Shown here piece by piece: positions 38,235 to 46,413 of a DNA stretch of 64,000 bases (the stretch's first letter is position 1; each line of letters opens with the position of its first letter). The notes beneath the pieces are model-generated. The model was not told where the DNA came from, did no database searches, and saw only the letters and a program-made list of their open reading frames with translations. The position numbers and the translations under genes are program-made. This stretch comes from Pontibacter mucosus (GTDB lineage: Bacteria; Bacteroidota; Bacteroidia; Cytophagales; Hymenobacteraceae), in assembly GCF_003054055.1 (NCBI RefSeq), contig NZ_QBKI01000005.1, forward strand, positions 1 to 64,000, in the 5' to 3' direction.

Positions 38235-40333
38235 CAGCCAAGTATAATAGTTATCGTTTTCTCTTCGTTTATATCGGTTCCGGGAGCCAAGGACTGTTTC
38301 TTCACACGCTTGCCCATCCCCTGCACATCCACTTTCAGATGCTGGTTGCCAAGTATGTACAAGGCATCTCTCAGCGTCATTCCCACCACATCCGGCACCT
38401 TATTCTGCAGCACCGGGTTGGGTTTAAACTCCAGAGAGCGTCTCTGAGCTTCCACCTTCACCCAATCCTCCTCCGTTACGCCCGCCCGGGTGCTTACGCC
38501 CAGGTTGTTATAGATCAGCTTCAGATCGTCCAGACTTCCTGCCTGCACCACCGGCAAGCTCTCCTTGTCCGGAACTACGCGCTCGTGCATGGGCTTGTGC
38601 ATGCCCAGGTCGAGGGCATAGGCCTTGTCGGCCAGTTCCTTAAACACCGGCGCCGCCACGTCGCTGCCGTACACGTTCACCCCTTTCGGGCTGTCGATGA
38701 TCACGATGCAGCTATACTTCGGGTTATCGGCCGGGAAGTAGCCGGCAAAGGAAGTAGAGTACTCGCGCACATAGCGTCCGTTCTTCACTTTGCGGGCCGT
38801 ACCGGTTTTACCTGCAATTTTATAGTCTGCGTTGCGGATGCTACGAGCCGTTCCATTCTCCACCACGCCTTCCAGCATCACCTTCAGCTTCTTCAGCGTT
38901 TCGTCTGAGCAGATCTTCTCGTTCAGCACGCGGGTCTGAAACGATTGCACCACCTCATCCACCTTGCGGATTTCCTTCACGATGATCGGCTGAATCAGGA
39001 CGCCGTTATTGGCCACCGCGTTATAGAAGGCCAGCGTATGCAGGGGCGACAGCTTGAGCTCGTACCCGATGGACATGGAGGTAAGCGTGGTGCCGTACCA
39101 ATCCTTGTCATGCGTACTCTTCATGTAAGGCACCGCCTCTCCATCCATCTGGAAGCCCAGAGTGCTGTTCAATCCAAACTTGTTCAGGTAATCGACATAA
39201 GCCTGCTGCTCATGTCCGAAATATTGCTCCATCAGCTTGGCGATGCCGATGTTGGATGACTTCTCAAAAACCTGCTGTACCGTTATCTTACCGTAGCCGT
39301 TAATCTTGGCGTCGGTCATAATGGTGTTTTTGATGCGGTAGCGGCCATCCCCGGCGTCCACCGTATCGGTTAGGCTGATGTCGGGGCGGTGCTCAAACAA
39401 GGCCATCATAGAGGCCAGCTTAAACGTAGAACCCGGCTCGGTTCGCCCCTGGTTGCCTACTGCGTAGTTATAGTCCTCTATATAACCGCCCTTGGTTTTG
39501 CCCAGGTTGGCAATGGCCTTTATCTCGCCTGTTTTCACCTCCATCAGAATCACGGTTCCATACTCCGCGTCCGTGCGCTCCAGCGCCTTGTACAGCGCGC
39601 TCTCGGCCACGTCCTGCAGATTCACGTTCAGCGTGGTTTTGATATCATACCCGTGCTGCGGCTTCACCTCCGTTCCATCGTAGATGGGCTTGCTGCCACC
39701 GGCTATGCGCTCGAAAAGCGCCTCTCCGTCTACCCCGGACAGGTTGGCGTTGAAGCTGTACTCCAGGCCGGCCCCGTTCTTATCCTCGTTTATGAAGCCA
39801 ATGGTACGCTCGGCTAGTATACCAAATGGCTTGAAGCGTTTTTCTACTTTCTCAAAAATCACCCCGCCCTTGTTCTTGCCTTCCCGGAAGATGGGCCAGC
39901 GGGACATCACCTTCTTATCCTGGTAGCCAATCTGCCTGCTGTTCAGGCGAACGTACCTTTTGCCGGAGTGCCGCGCGTTCTTCATCTTGCGGCGGTAGTG
40001 TTCGGCCGACTTATCACCATAGAAGCGCGAAAGCAGCATGGCCAGCGAATCTACCCCTGCATTAAACACCTCCGGCTTTGCCACGGTGGGGTCGAAGGCC
40101 ACCCGGTAAAACGGCAGCGACGTGGCCAGTATGCTCTCGTTATCGGAGAGGATATTGCCACGCGTTGCGTGCACCGGCTTGTAAAAAATGCGGCGCTCGT
40201 TAGAGATATTCTTCCACTTGTCGCCGTCCAGAAACTGGATATGCACGATCTTATACACGATCGCGCATGCAAACAGGCAGACAAAAAGGAAGACCAGCCT
40301 AACCCGAACCAGTATGGATTTCTTAATACTCAT
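38234..40333 (-). CDS. ftsI: Division-specific penicillin-binding protein (transpeptidase) with PASTA domain
   Basis: This 699-residue class B PBP crosslinks septal peptidoglycan. A single N-terminal membrane helix (LVFLFVCLFACAIVYKIV) is followed by the pedestal domain. The transpeptidase domain has SxxK in PGSTFKLASM, SxN in KSSNIGIAKLM and KTG in AGKTGTARKV. A C-terminal PASTA domain (VPDVVGMTLRDALYILG, ending KTITIILG) makes it SpoVD-like. It overlaps the ftsL-like gene by 11 bases. Confidence 0.94.
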   Translation of the reverse strand: MSIKKSILVRVRLVFLFVCLFACAIVYKIVHIQFLDGDKWKNISNERRIFYKPVHATRGNILSDNESILATSLPFYRVAFDPTVAKPEVFNAGVDSLAMLLSRFYGDKSAEHYRRKMKNARHSGKRYVRLNSRQIGYQDKKVMSRWPIFREGKNKGGVIFEKVEKRFKPFGILAERTIGFINEDKNGAGLEYSFNANLSGVDGEALFERIAGGSKPIYDGTEVKPQHGYDIKTTLNVNLQDVAESALYKALERTDAEYGTVILMEVKTGEIKAIANLGKTKGGYIEDYNYAVGNQGRTEPGSTFKLASMMALFEHRPDISLTDTVDAGDGRYRIKNTIMTDAKINGYGKITVQQVFEKSSNIGIAKLMEQYFGHEQQAYVDYLNKFGLNSTLGFQMDGEAVPYMKSTHDKDWYGTTLTSMSIGYELKLSPLHTLAFYNAVANNGVLIQPIIVKEIRKVDEVVQSFQTRVLNEKICSDETLKKLKVMLEGVVENGTARSIRNADYKIAGKTGTARKVKNGRYVREYSTSFAGYFPADNPKYSCIVIIDSPKGVNVYGSDVAAPVFKELADKAYALDLGMHKPMHERVVPDKESLPVVQAGSLDDLKLIYNNLGVSTRAGVTEEDWVKVEAQRRSLEFKPNPVLQNKVPDVVGMTLRDALYILGNQHLKVDVQGMGKRVKKQSLAPGTDINEEKTITIILG

Positions 40334-40754
40334 CTGGGCTCACGATAACCTGGTATGGCGGCCGGGAGCTTTCCTCCAGGCCGAGCGGGGCCACATTGCG
40401 GGCCACCTCCGATTGCTTACTCGCCTCCATGTACTCCGACTTCAGCGTGGAGTAGTCGGCGCGAAGGTCTTCCACCTCCACTTTCACCTTGTCGATCTGC
40501 CGTATGGTTTTGACGGCGAAATGGGTATTGCCTATGTATAAAAGCGTAATGCCCGTCAGAAACAGAACGCGCGGCATATACTTAAGCGGCACCCCCTCTT
40601 CAAACAAGGCATCAACATTGGCGTATTTATCCAGCAGTGCAAACAGGCTGAATCCCTTCTTCTTTGGCCTTACCGGCTCCTCTGCCTCTTGCTTCACTCG
40701 CGCCGCGTTCTTCTTCGGGGCGTCTGTATTTTTAATGAGTACATTAGAAGCCAT
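40323..40754 (-). CDS. ftsL: FtsL-like divisome protein
   Basis: This 143-residue bitopic protein has a charged cytoplasmic N-terminus and one membrane helix at about 64-82 (VLFLTGITLLYIGNTHFAV). A coiled-coil segment follows (IRQIDKVKVEVEDLRADYSTLKSEY, approximately). Sequence identity in FtsL is low. The call rests on size, topology and its place between rsmH and ftsI, where Bacteroidota have this gene. Confidence 0.75.
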   Translation of the reverse strand: MASNVLIKNTDAPKKNAARVKQEAEEPVRPKKKGFSLFALLDKYANVDALFEEGVPLKYMPRVLFLTGITLLYIGNTHFAVKTIRQIDKVKVEVEDLRADYSTLKSEYMEASKQSEVARNVAPLGLEESSRPPYQVIVSPDEY

Positions 40755-40781
40755 ACTTGTTTCCTCTAGCTAATAAGTTTG

Positions 40782-41702
40782 TTACTTTTCTTCGCGCTCC
40801 TCCTTCTTCTCTGCCACTCTTAGCTTGGCACTTCTGGAGCGGCTGTTCTGCAGCAGCTCCTCCTCTGTTGGCGTGATCGGCTTGCGATGCACCGACTCCA
40901 GCGGCTTTATCTCGTTCCCGAAAAGGTCTTTCTCCACCTCCCCGAAAAATTTACCCTTTGCAATAAAATTCTTCACCATCCGGTCTTCCAGCGAGTGATA
41001 CGAAATCACCGACAGCCTTCCGCCCGGCTTCAGCGCCTCGGCCGCCTGCTCCAGCATTTCCTCCAGCGCCTTCATCTCGTCGTTCACCTCGATGCGGAGC
41101 GCCTGGAACACCTGCGCCAGGTACTTATTCTCCTTTCCCCTCGGGGTGCAGGAGCTGATGACCTGCTTAAACTGCGCGATGGTTTCCAATGGCTGGCGGT
41201 TGCGCTTCTCCACCACTGTTCTGGCCAGGGTTTTGGCGTTCTTCACCTCCCCGTAGATGCCGAAGATGCGGTGCAACTGCTCCTCTGAGTAAGTCTCCAG
41301 CACCTCCTGCGCCGTGATACCGGCATCCGGGTTCATGCGCATGTCCAACGGTCCGTCGAAGCGGGTGGAGAACCCACGCTCCGGCACATCAAACTGATGC
41401 GACGAAACCCCCAGGTCTGCCAGAATCCCATCTACTTTCTTTACACCATACAGGCGCAGGTACTTTTTCAAATCCCGGAAGTTGGCGCGCACAAACTGAA
41501 AGTTTGGTCCCTCCAACCTCTTCGACTGCTCCTGCGCGTCGCTGTCCTGATCAAAACTGTAGAGCTTACCAGTTGTCAGCTCTTTCAGGATGCGCGCCGA
41601 GTGGCCACCGCCACCAAACGTCACATCCACATATATTCCGTCTGGCTTTATGGCCAGCGCCTCAACCGACTCCTCCAGTAAAACTGGGCGATGATATTCC
41701 AT
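40782..41702 (-). CDS. rsmH: 16S rRNA (cytosine(1402)-N(4))-methyltransferase
   Basis: RsmH (MraW) methylates C1402 in the ribosomal P site. The N-terminal block YHRPVLLEESVEAL and the SAM motif YVDVTFGGGGHSARIL are diagnostic. DGILADLGVSSHQFD and RLSVISYHSLEDRMVKNF are further family blocks. The 306 residues are normal. It overlaps the mraZ stop by one base. Confidence 0.96.
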   Translation of the reverse strand: MEYHRPVLLEESVEALAIKPDGIYVDVTFGGGGHSARILKELTTGKLYSFDQDSDAQEQSKRLEGPNFQFVRANFRDLKKYLRLYGVKKVDGILADLGVSSHQFDVPERGFSTRFDGPLDMRMNPDAGITAQEVLETYSEEQLHRIFGIYGEVKNAKTLARTVVEKRNRQPLETIAQFKQVISSCTPRGKENKYLAQVFQALRIEVNDEMKALEEMLEQAAEALKPGGRLSVISYHSLEDRMVKNFIAKGKFFGEVEKDLFGNEIKPLESVHRKPITPTEEELLQNSRSRSAKLRVAEKKEEREEK

Positions 41703-42169
41703 TATATACTTGTCTCCTCTGCCGGTTTATCACCCAAAAACTTCTGGGCGAGCTGCGAGAAACTCTGCTGGTCCTTGATCAGGAACTCCTCATACTTATC
41801 AGGGTTCCAGATCTCCACGCGGTTGCCCAGCCCCACCACAATCGCCTCCTTCTCCAGGTCCGCGAAACGGGCCATGGTTTTGGGAACGATAAAGCGCCCG
41901 GCGCCATCCAGCTCTATCTCCGTGTTACCCCGAAAGAAGTTTCGCTGGAAGTGGCGGTACTCCTCGTTAAACTCATTCAGGCCGGCCACCTTATCGTAAA
42001 TCACTTTCCACTCTGCCTTCGGATACAGCACCAGACACGGCTCAAACCCCCTCATCAGCACCACATGATTGCCAGACGCCTCCGGCAGGTTGGATTTTAT
42101 CTTCGCAGGTAAAACCAACCTTCCCTTCGGATCGATCTTGCACTCGTATTCGCCGGAGAGGAAGTTCAT
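41702..42169 (-). CDS. mraZ: Transcriptional regulator MraZ
   Basis: MraZ is an AbrB-like double-fold DNA-binding protein that controls the dcw cluster by binding repeated boxes upstream of its own gene. The 155 residues start MNFLSGEYECKIDPKGRLVLP and contain the two MraZ repeats; the second reads IELDGAGRFIVPKTMARFA. The start at 42169 is preferred over an in-frame ATG at 42238. The promoter -7 box lies at 42209-42216, so the longer version would begin upstream of transcription, and family proteins begin at this Met. Confidence 0.95.
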   Translation of the reverse strand: MNFLSGEYECKIDPKGRLVLPAKIKSNLPEASGNHVVLMRGFEPCLVLYPKAEWKVIYDKVAGLNEFNEEYRHFQRNFFRGNTEIELDGAGRFIVPKTMARFADLEKEAIVVGLGNRVEIWNPDKYEEFLIKDQQSFSQLAQKFLGDKPAEETSI

Positions 42170-42208
42170 AGACGATGTCGCTTTGGCCCGTATAGACTTT
42201 GGACTATA

Positions 42209-42238
42209 CAAATGTAGCCATTCAACCAAAGATAGCAA
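42209..42238 (-). promoter_or_regulatory. mraZ/dcw promoter (TTG-N19-TACATTTG)
   Basis: On the minus strand TTG (42238-42236) and TACATTTG (42216-42209) are spaced by 19 bases, an ideal Bacteroidota promoter. The expected start is near 42202. Three MraZ-type boxes begin directly upstream of the TTG. Confidence 0.85.
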
Positions 42239-42265
42239 CCACTATCTCCCACTTTTTACCACTTT
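42239..42265 (-). promoter_or_regulatory. Three 10-bp-phased MraZ-type boxes before mraZ
   Basis: On the minus strand AAAGTGG (42265-42259), AAAGTGG (42255-42249) and ATAGTGG (42245-42239) recur every 10 bases. Known MraZ operators are such arrays (AAAGTG[T/G] with 3-base gaps in mollicutes, TGGGN repeats in E. coli). They abut the -33 box, so MraZ autoregulation is expected. Confidence 0.75.
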
Positions 42266-42311
42266 GTGGATAAATTATGGTAATCCACACCACTTATCCA
42301 CATTATCCACA
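42265..42311. promoter_or_regulatory. Cluster of four DnaA boxes
   Basis: Perfect 9-mers TTATCCACA lie at 42294-42302 and 42303-42311 on the plus strand and at 42265-42273 on the minus strand. A one-mismatch box (TAATCCACA) lies at 42281-42289. An AT-rich stretch without genes follows to about 42450. Either a replication-origin element or a DnaA-responsive operator for the dcw cluster would fit. Confidence 0.7.
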
Positions 42312-42461
42312 CCACCGCCCTCTGATTTTGGGTATAACTAAATTTGCTGCGTATCCTTAAAATCTGTAAAATACGAGCCAACTAAAACACAAAGAACTGA
42401 TTATCATATTAATACACCTTTAACATAGAACATACACTATTTTTTATACTTAGCCACACCC

Positions 42462-42527
42462 AAAGTGGGGCAAAATGGCAAAAGTGGGAGAAAGTGGAAG
42501 GGATATTACCAAGGTGGAGCAAAGTGG
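42462..42527 (+). promoter_or_regulatory. Second array of six phased AAAGTGG-type boxes
   Basis: The GTGG/ATGG cores start at 42465, 42475, 42484, 42494, 42514 and 42524, that is every 10 bases with one 9-base step and one skipped position. Most boxes read AAAGTGG. They lie on the coding strand of the divergent metal operon, just before its -7 element, mirroring the array at mraZ. Confidence 0.65.
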
Positions 42528-42539
42528 AGGAGATTTTCA

Positions 42540-42547
42540 TACATTTG
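42540..42547 (+). promoter_or_regulatory. -7 element (TACATTTG) of the metal-type operon
   Basis: TACATTTG is identical to the mraZ -7 box. No TTG lies at the -33 position, which is covered by AAAGTGG boxes, so an activator may be required. Confidence 0.6.
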
Positions 42548-42551
42548 TAGC

Positions 42552-42950
42552 GTGAGAAACACCTTCCGACATACGGTTCTGCTGGCCCTGAGCCTGAGCG
42601 TGCTGCTGGGCTCCTTTGGGGTAGCCCTGAGCAGCCGCTTCTGCGAGGTAACCGGCCTTTCTCCGAATGCTGTAGCCGCGCAGCCAGACACATGCTGTGA
42701 GCACCCGGAAGACGGCGAAACGGATGACTGCTGCGAAAAACAGGTGTCTTACGAAAAGCTGGAGCCAGTTCAGGAACACAAGGCCTTCCACCTGCCCCAG
42801 CCGCTGCTCTCACAAAGCGCTGCTTTGCGCCCTGTTCTCCACTTTCTGGCAGGTGCAACCACTTCACAGCCCATTTATACTTACAGCGACAGCTCGCCCC
42901 CGCTGTACGGCAGGCAACTGCTGTATTTCCTGCATACCCTGATTGTTTAG
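42552..42950 (+). CDS. HYC_CC_PP-like small exported protein
   Basis: This 132-residue protein has a signal or anchor helix (TVLLALSLSVLLGSFGVALSS). It then shows the spaced motifs of the Bacteroidota HYC_CC_PP family: RFC in place of HYC, CC pairs in PDTCCEHPED and DDCCEKQ, and SSPPLYGRQLLYFLHTLIV at the end. Members usually sit upstream of a TonB receptor and an HMA protein, exactly as here. Cysteines suggest metal handling, but the function is unproven. The start is taken as GTG at 42552, since the promoter -7 box ends at 42547. Translation would then be leaderless or nearly so. The frame stays open upstream to 42465, but that part covers the AAAGTGG boxes. Confidence 0.65.
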   Translation: MRNTFRHTVLLALSLSVLLGSFGVALSSRFCEVTGLSPNAVAAQPDTCCEHPEDGETDDCCEKQVSYEKLEPVQEHKAFHLPQPLLSQSAALRPVLHFLAGATTSQPIYTYSDSSPPLYGRQLLYFLHTLIV

Positions 42951-43033
42951 CCTGCTTCAGAAAACTACCCTGCGCTTGGTCCCATGCCCTGCGCCTGTCC
43001 TGTTTATTCTGAAGGCTTAACGATTCATTTACC

Positions 43034-45244
43034 ATGTCCTACTTAAGCGGCAACACCAGAGGCTTTATACTCCTTCTGCTTGCCATACTTTCCATACAAC
43101 AAGCCACAGCCCAGCAACTACAGGGCAAGGTGGTAGATAAAACCAATCCTGCCCAGCCCCTGATAGGAGCCAATGTGGTGTGGCTCGGTACCGACAAGGG
43201 CACTGCCACCGACGGTTCCGGTAACTTCACGCTCCAACAGGCCGATGCCGCCACGCCGCAGGTAGTGGTGACCTATATTGGCTATACTTCTGACACGGTG
43301 GATGTGGCCGGCAAGAACCAGGTGATACTATCGCTGAGTCCCGCTTCCGGGCTGAAGGAGGTGGTGATTGAGGGACAGGTAGAGCGCCACTCGGCCCTTA
43401 CTCCCACTCAAACGGAGATCATCACCCGGCGGGATTTGGAGAAATCAGCCTGCTGCAACCTGGCTGAAAGCTTCGAGACCAACGCCTCGGTGGAGGTAAG
43501 TATGACCGACGCCGTATCCGGCGCCAAACAGATACAGATGCTCGGTCTGGACGGTTCTTATACTTTGTTGACGACTGATAACGTGCCTGCGCTGCACGGA
43601 TTGGCCACACCTTACCGGCTCAACTACCTCTCGGGTACCTTTATTGAGTCCATCGACATCATCAAGGGCATGGGCTCGGTACTGAATGGCTACGAGTCGA
43701 TATCCGGGCAAGTGAACGTGACGCTGCGCGACCCGGCTAAGGCGGAGCGGCTATACTTTAACCTCTATGGCAACAGCCTGGCCCGTTACGACGCCAACCT
43801 GAACCTGGCCACCGGCCTGGGCAAAAAATGGAGCACCCTGCTCATGCTGCACACCAACCAGCTCCACAACCGCACCGACCGCAACGACGACGGCTTTATG
43901 GACCTCTCGCTGGGTTCGCAGTACAATGTGTACAACAAGTGGAAGTATGAACACGGCGCCTGGGTATCAGAGTTTGGGCTGAATGCGCTGCGCGAGACGA
44001 AAGTGGGTGGGCAGATGGCGTATGACGAGGACATCCCGCAGGCGGAGCAAGCTTACTACGGCACCGAATCGGAAGTGGACCGGCTATCAGGCTTTAACAA
44101 GACTTCCTATACTTTCCCCGGCAAGCCTTACCAGAGCCTGGGCCTCATTACCTCGGCTACGCACCATAGGTTCAACTCGCAGTATGGCCTGCGCACCTAC
44201 GACGGCGAGCAGAACAGCGCCAACGCCCGGCTTATCTTCCAGTCCATCATCGGGGACACGCGCCATACGTATAAAACCGGCCTGAGCTATACTTTCGAGG
44301 ACTACCATGAGGCTTTAACCGACTCTGCCTTTAGCCGCAACGAGCGGGTGCCGGGCGCGTTTGCCGAGTATATCTACAACAACGCCGAGAACCTGACCGT
44401 GGTAGCCGGGTCCCGTGTGGATTTCCACAACCTCTACGGCAACGTGTTTACGCCAAGGCTCAATGTGAAGTATGATTTCTCGCCCAATACGATTGTGCGC
44501 CTGGCAGCAGGCAAGGGCTTCCGGGTAGCAAACGCGATTGCCGAGAACACCTCCGCGCTCGTCAGCTCCAGAAGGCTGACCGTGCAGGAGGAGCTGCAGC
44601 CGGAGGAGGCCTGGAACGTGGGTGGGTCGTTTACCCATTACTTTGAACTAGCCGGCCGTCCGGGCGCTTTCGTGACGGACTTTTACCACACCAACTTCCT
44701 CAACCAAGTGGTAGCAGATATGTACAGCCAGCCGGGGCAGGTGCTTTTCTATAATCTGGATGGTCGCTCCTACTCCAACAGCTTCCAGGCCGAACTGCAG
44801 TACGAGGTCCTCAAAGGCCTGGACGCCAAGGCTGCCTATAAGTACTACGACGTGAAGACCAGCTATCAGGGAGAGTTGCTGCAGCGGCCCATGATACCGG
44901 AGCACCGCTTCTTTGTAAACCTGGGCTTTGCCACCCCGTTCGACAAGTGGCGTGCCGACCTGACCACCCAATACTTTGGTTTGATGCCGCTTGCGCCTGT
45001 AGCTGGAAATGCGGAGGAGCCGGCGCAGACTTCCAAGCGATTTGCCACCGTCAATACGCAGGTCACGCGTGCGTTTAAGCAGTGGGATGTTTACCTGGGA
45101 GCGGAAAACCTGTTAAATTACCGCCAAGCAGACCCTATCATGGGCGCTAACGATCCTTTTGGCAGCGACTTTGATGCAAGCATGGTCTGGGGACCGGTAA
45201 CCGGGCGCATTGTGTATGCCGGCCTGCGATTCAGAATTAATTAA
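43034..45244 (+). CDS. TonB-dependent outer-membrane receptor
   Basis: This 736-residue receptor has a signal peptide (to about ATAQ, residue 26) and a carboxypeptidase-regulatory-like domain (LQGKVVDKTNPAQPLIGANVV). The plug domain follows (residues about 115-230, with YLSGTFIESIDIIKGMGSV), then a 22-strand barrel ending RIVYAGLRFRIN. Substrate is not evident from sequence. The HYC_CC_PP-like and HMA partners suggest a transition metal such as copper or a metal chelate. It is co-oriented 83 bases after the small exported gene. Confidence 0.88.
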   Translation: MSYLSGNTRGFILLLLAILSIQQATAQQLQGKVVDKTNPAQPLIGANVVWLGTDKGTATDGSGNFTLQQADAATPQVVVTYIGYTSDTVDVAGKNQVILSLSPASGLKEVVIEGQVERHSALTPTQTEIITRRDLEKSACCNLAESFETNASVEVSMTDAVSGAKQIQMLGLDGSYTLLTTDNVPALHGLATPYRLNYLSGTFIESIDIIKGMGSVLNGYESISGQVNVTLRDPAKAERLYFNLYGNSLARYDANLNLATGLGKKWSTLLMLHTNQLHNRTDRNDDGFMDLSLGSQYNVYNKWKYEHGAWVSEFGLNALRETKVGGQMAYDEDIPQAEQAYYGTESEVDRLSGFNKTSYTFPGKPYQSLGLITSATHHRFNSQYGLRTYDGEQNSANARLIFQSIIGDTRHTYKTGLSYTFEDYHEALTDSAFSRNERVPGAFAEYIYNNAENLTVVAGSRVDFHNLYGNVFTPRLNVKYDFSPNTIVRLAAGKGFRVANAIAENTSALVSSRRLTVQEELQPEEAWNVGGSFTHYFELAGRPGAFVTDFYHTNFLNQVVADMYSQPGQVLFYNLDGRSYSNSFQAELQYEVLKGLDAKAAYKYYDVKTSYQGELLQRPMIPEHRFFVNLGFATPFDKWRADLTTQYFGLMPLAPVAGNAEEPAQTSKRFATVNTQVTRAFKQWDVYLGAENLLNYRQADPIMGANDPFGSDFDASMVWGPVTGRIVYAGLRFRIN

Positions 45245-45279
45245 TTATTTCTCCTGTTATACTTTAAAATCAAATACAG

Positions 45280-45633
45280 ATGAAACAACTCCGCATCTTC
45301 TTCTCGATGGCGCTGGCCCTGGTAAGTATGGCCGCGAACGCACAAGGCCAGAAAGGCAACACCGAAACGGTACAGATTAAAACCTCTGCCGTGTGCAGCA
45401 TGTGTAAAACCACGCTGGAGAAAGCCATGGCCTACGAAAAAGGGGTAAAGTCCTCAAACCTGGACGTGAAATCGAAGGTGCTGACCGTGGTGTTCGATAC
45501 CCGCAAGACCAACACCGATAACGTGCTGAAGGCAGTAACGAAGGCAGGCTACGACGCCAATGAGCTTCCGGCCGATGCGCGCGCCTACAACCGCCTCGAC
45601 GACTGCTGCAAGAAAGAAGCCGGCGACCACTAA
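45280..45633 (+). CDS. Exported heavy-metal-associated (HMA) domain protein
   Basis: This 117-residue protein has a signal peptide (ending about ANAQ) and a ferredoxin-like HMA domain. Its metal site reads SAVCSMCKTTLEKA, a CxxC motif as in CopZ/Atx1 chaperones. A second Cys pair, DDCCKK, lies at the C-terminus. It probably binds copper or a similar ion in the periplasm for or from the adjacent TonB receptor. It is the last gene of the operon, followed by a 27-bp perfect terminator stem. Confidence 0.87.
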   Translation: MKQLRIFFSMALALVSMAANAQGQKGNTETVQIKTSAVCSMCKTTLEKAMAYEKGVKSSNLDVKSKVLTVVFDTRKTNTDNVLKAVTKAGYDANELPADARAYNRLDDCCKKEAGDH

Positions 45634-45640
45634 GCTTTTC

Positions 45641-45700
45641 AAAGTATAAAGTATAAAAAAAGGAGCCTGACCGGGCTCCTTTTTTTATACTTTATACTTT
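45641..45700. terminator. Bidirectional terminator with doubled AAGTATA motif
   Basis: A perfect 27-bp stem (45641-45667 and 45674-45700) has a 6-base loop between convergent genes. Each arm carries two overlapping copies of the heptamer outside a short GGAGCC core. Confidence 0.92.
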
Positions 45701-45713
45701 GCAGTTATGCTCT

Positions 45714-46310
45714 TTAAAACCTGAAGCCCAGGTGCAACCCGATGGAAAGTATGGGCGTGCCATCATTGAAGTGGAAGTAAGAAATTTTGCCCCCGGCGAT
45801 GCCATTACGGAGTATGTCAAAGTCATTTTCCAGAAAGCCGTGAAAGCCAACATCGGAGGTTTTGATATGGGTAACGGAGCCATCCTGCGTTCCCTGCCCC
45901 TCCGGGTCGGAGTTTATCTCGGCGCGGTGCCGGAAGGCCGGGCCTGCCCCGAATCGCACATCCACCTTCTCGCCGTGCATCACATCAAAAGCAGCCTCCA
46001 GTGAACCCATGTAGAAAGTATTCTGGATAGTATAGATTTGCTTGGCATCGTCGTAGCGCTTGGCAGACAACAGGCCCAGGTTGAGCCCCAGCGCCAGGCG
46101 CTTGCCCAGGTAATGGCTAAAGTTATTGCTGAACATCAGTCCCTGGCTGTCGTTTTCAGAAAGCCACACAAAACTAACGCCCGCCTTCACCGAAGCAGGC
46201 TCCTTTCCGGCACCTCCGTTTACAAAGGTCTGGGCTGCAGCATCAGGCCGACATAGCACAAACAGGCTCAGCAGGGCACCAAGAGCCAAAAAGCTTGATC
46301 TGGATTTCAT
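45714..46310 (-). CDS. Predicted small outer-membrane beta-barrel protein
   Basis: The protein is about 198 residues from Met at 46310 (MKSRSSFLALGALL), with a signal peptide ending near DAAAQ. Alternating hydrophobic strands (LALGLNLGLLSAKRY, VDVRFGAGPAFRHR) and the final GLHLGFRF suggest an eight-strand barrel like other small Bacteroidota OMPs. No specific function. An in-frame ATG at 46325 is possible but weaker. Confidence 0.65.
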   Translation of the reverse strand: MKSRSSFLALGALLSLFVLCRPDAAAQTFVNGGAGKEPASVKAGVSFVWLSENDSQGLMFSNNFSHYLGKRLALGLNLGLLSAKRYDDAKQIYTIQNTFYMGSLEAAFDVMHGEKVDVRFGAGPAFRHRAEINSDPEGQGTQDGSVTHIKTSDVGFHGFLENDFDILRNGIAGGKISYFHFNDGTPILSIGLHLGFRF

Positions 46311-46413
46311 GTACAGGAATGGCAAAGGTTAACGTCATCATAAACCTTTACCGATACGGCAGCCGCCCCGCTGCTGTTGCGAAACAGGGGGTAACAATTT
46401 ATACTTTATCCAC

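Noticed and set aside
42265-42450. A definite replication origin
   Set aside because: The DnaA boxes are convincing, but no dnaA, DnaA-trio or skew evidence can be read from this window, so it is kept as a hypothesis only.
42409-43035. A 208-codon frame on the minus strand
   Set aside because: It is antisense to the HYC_CC_PP-like gene and its regulatory array, and its composition is that of a shadow frame.
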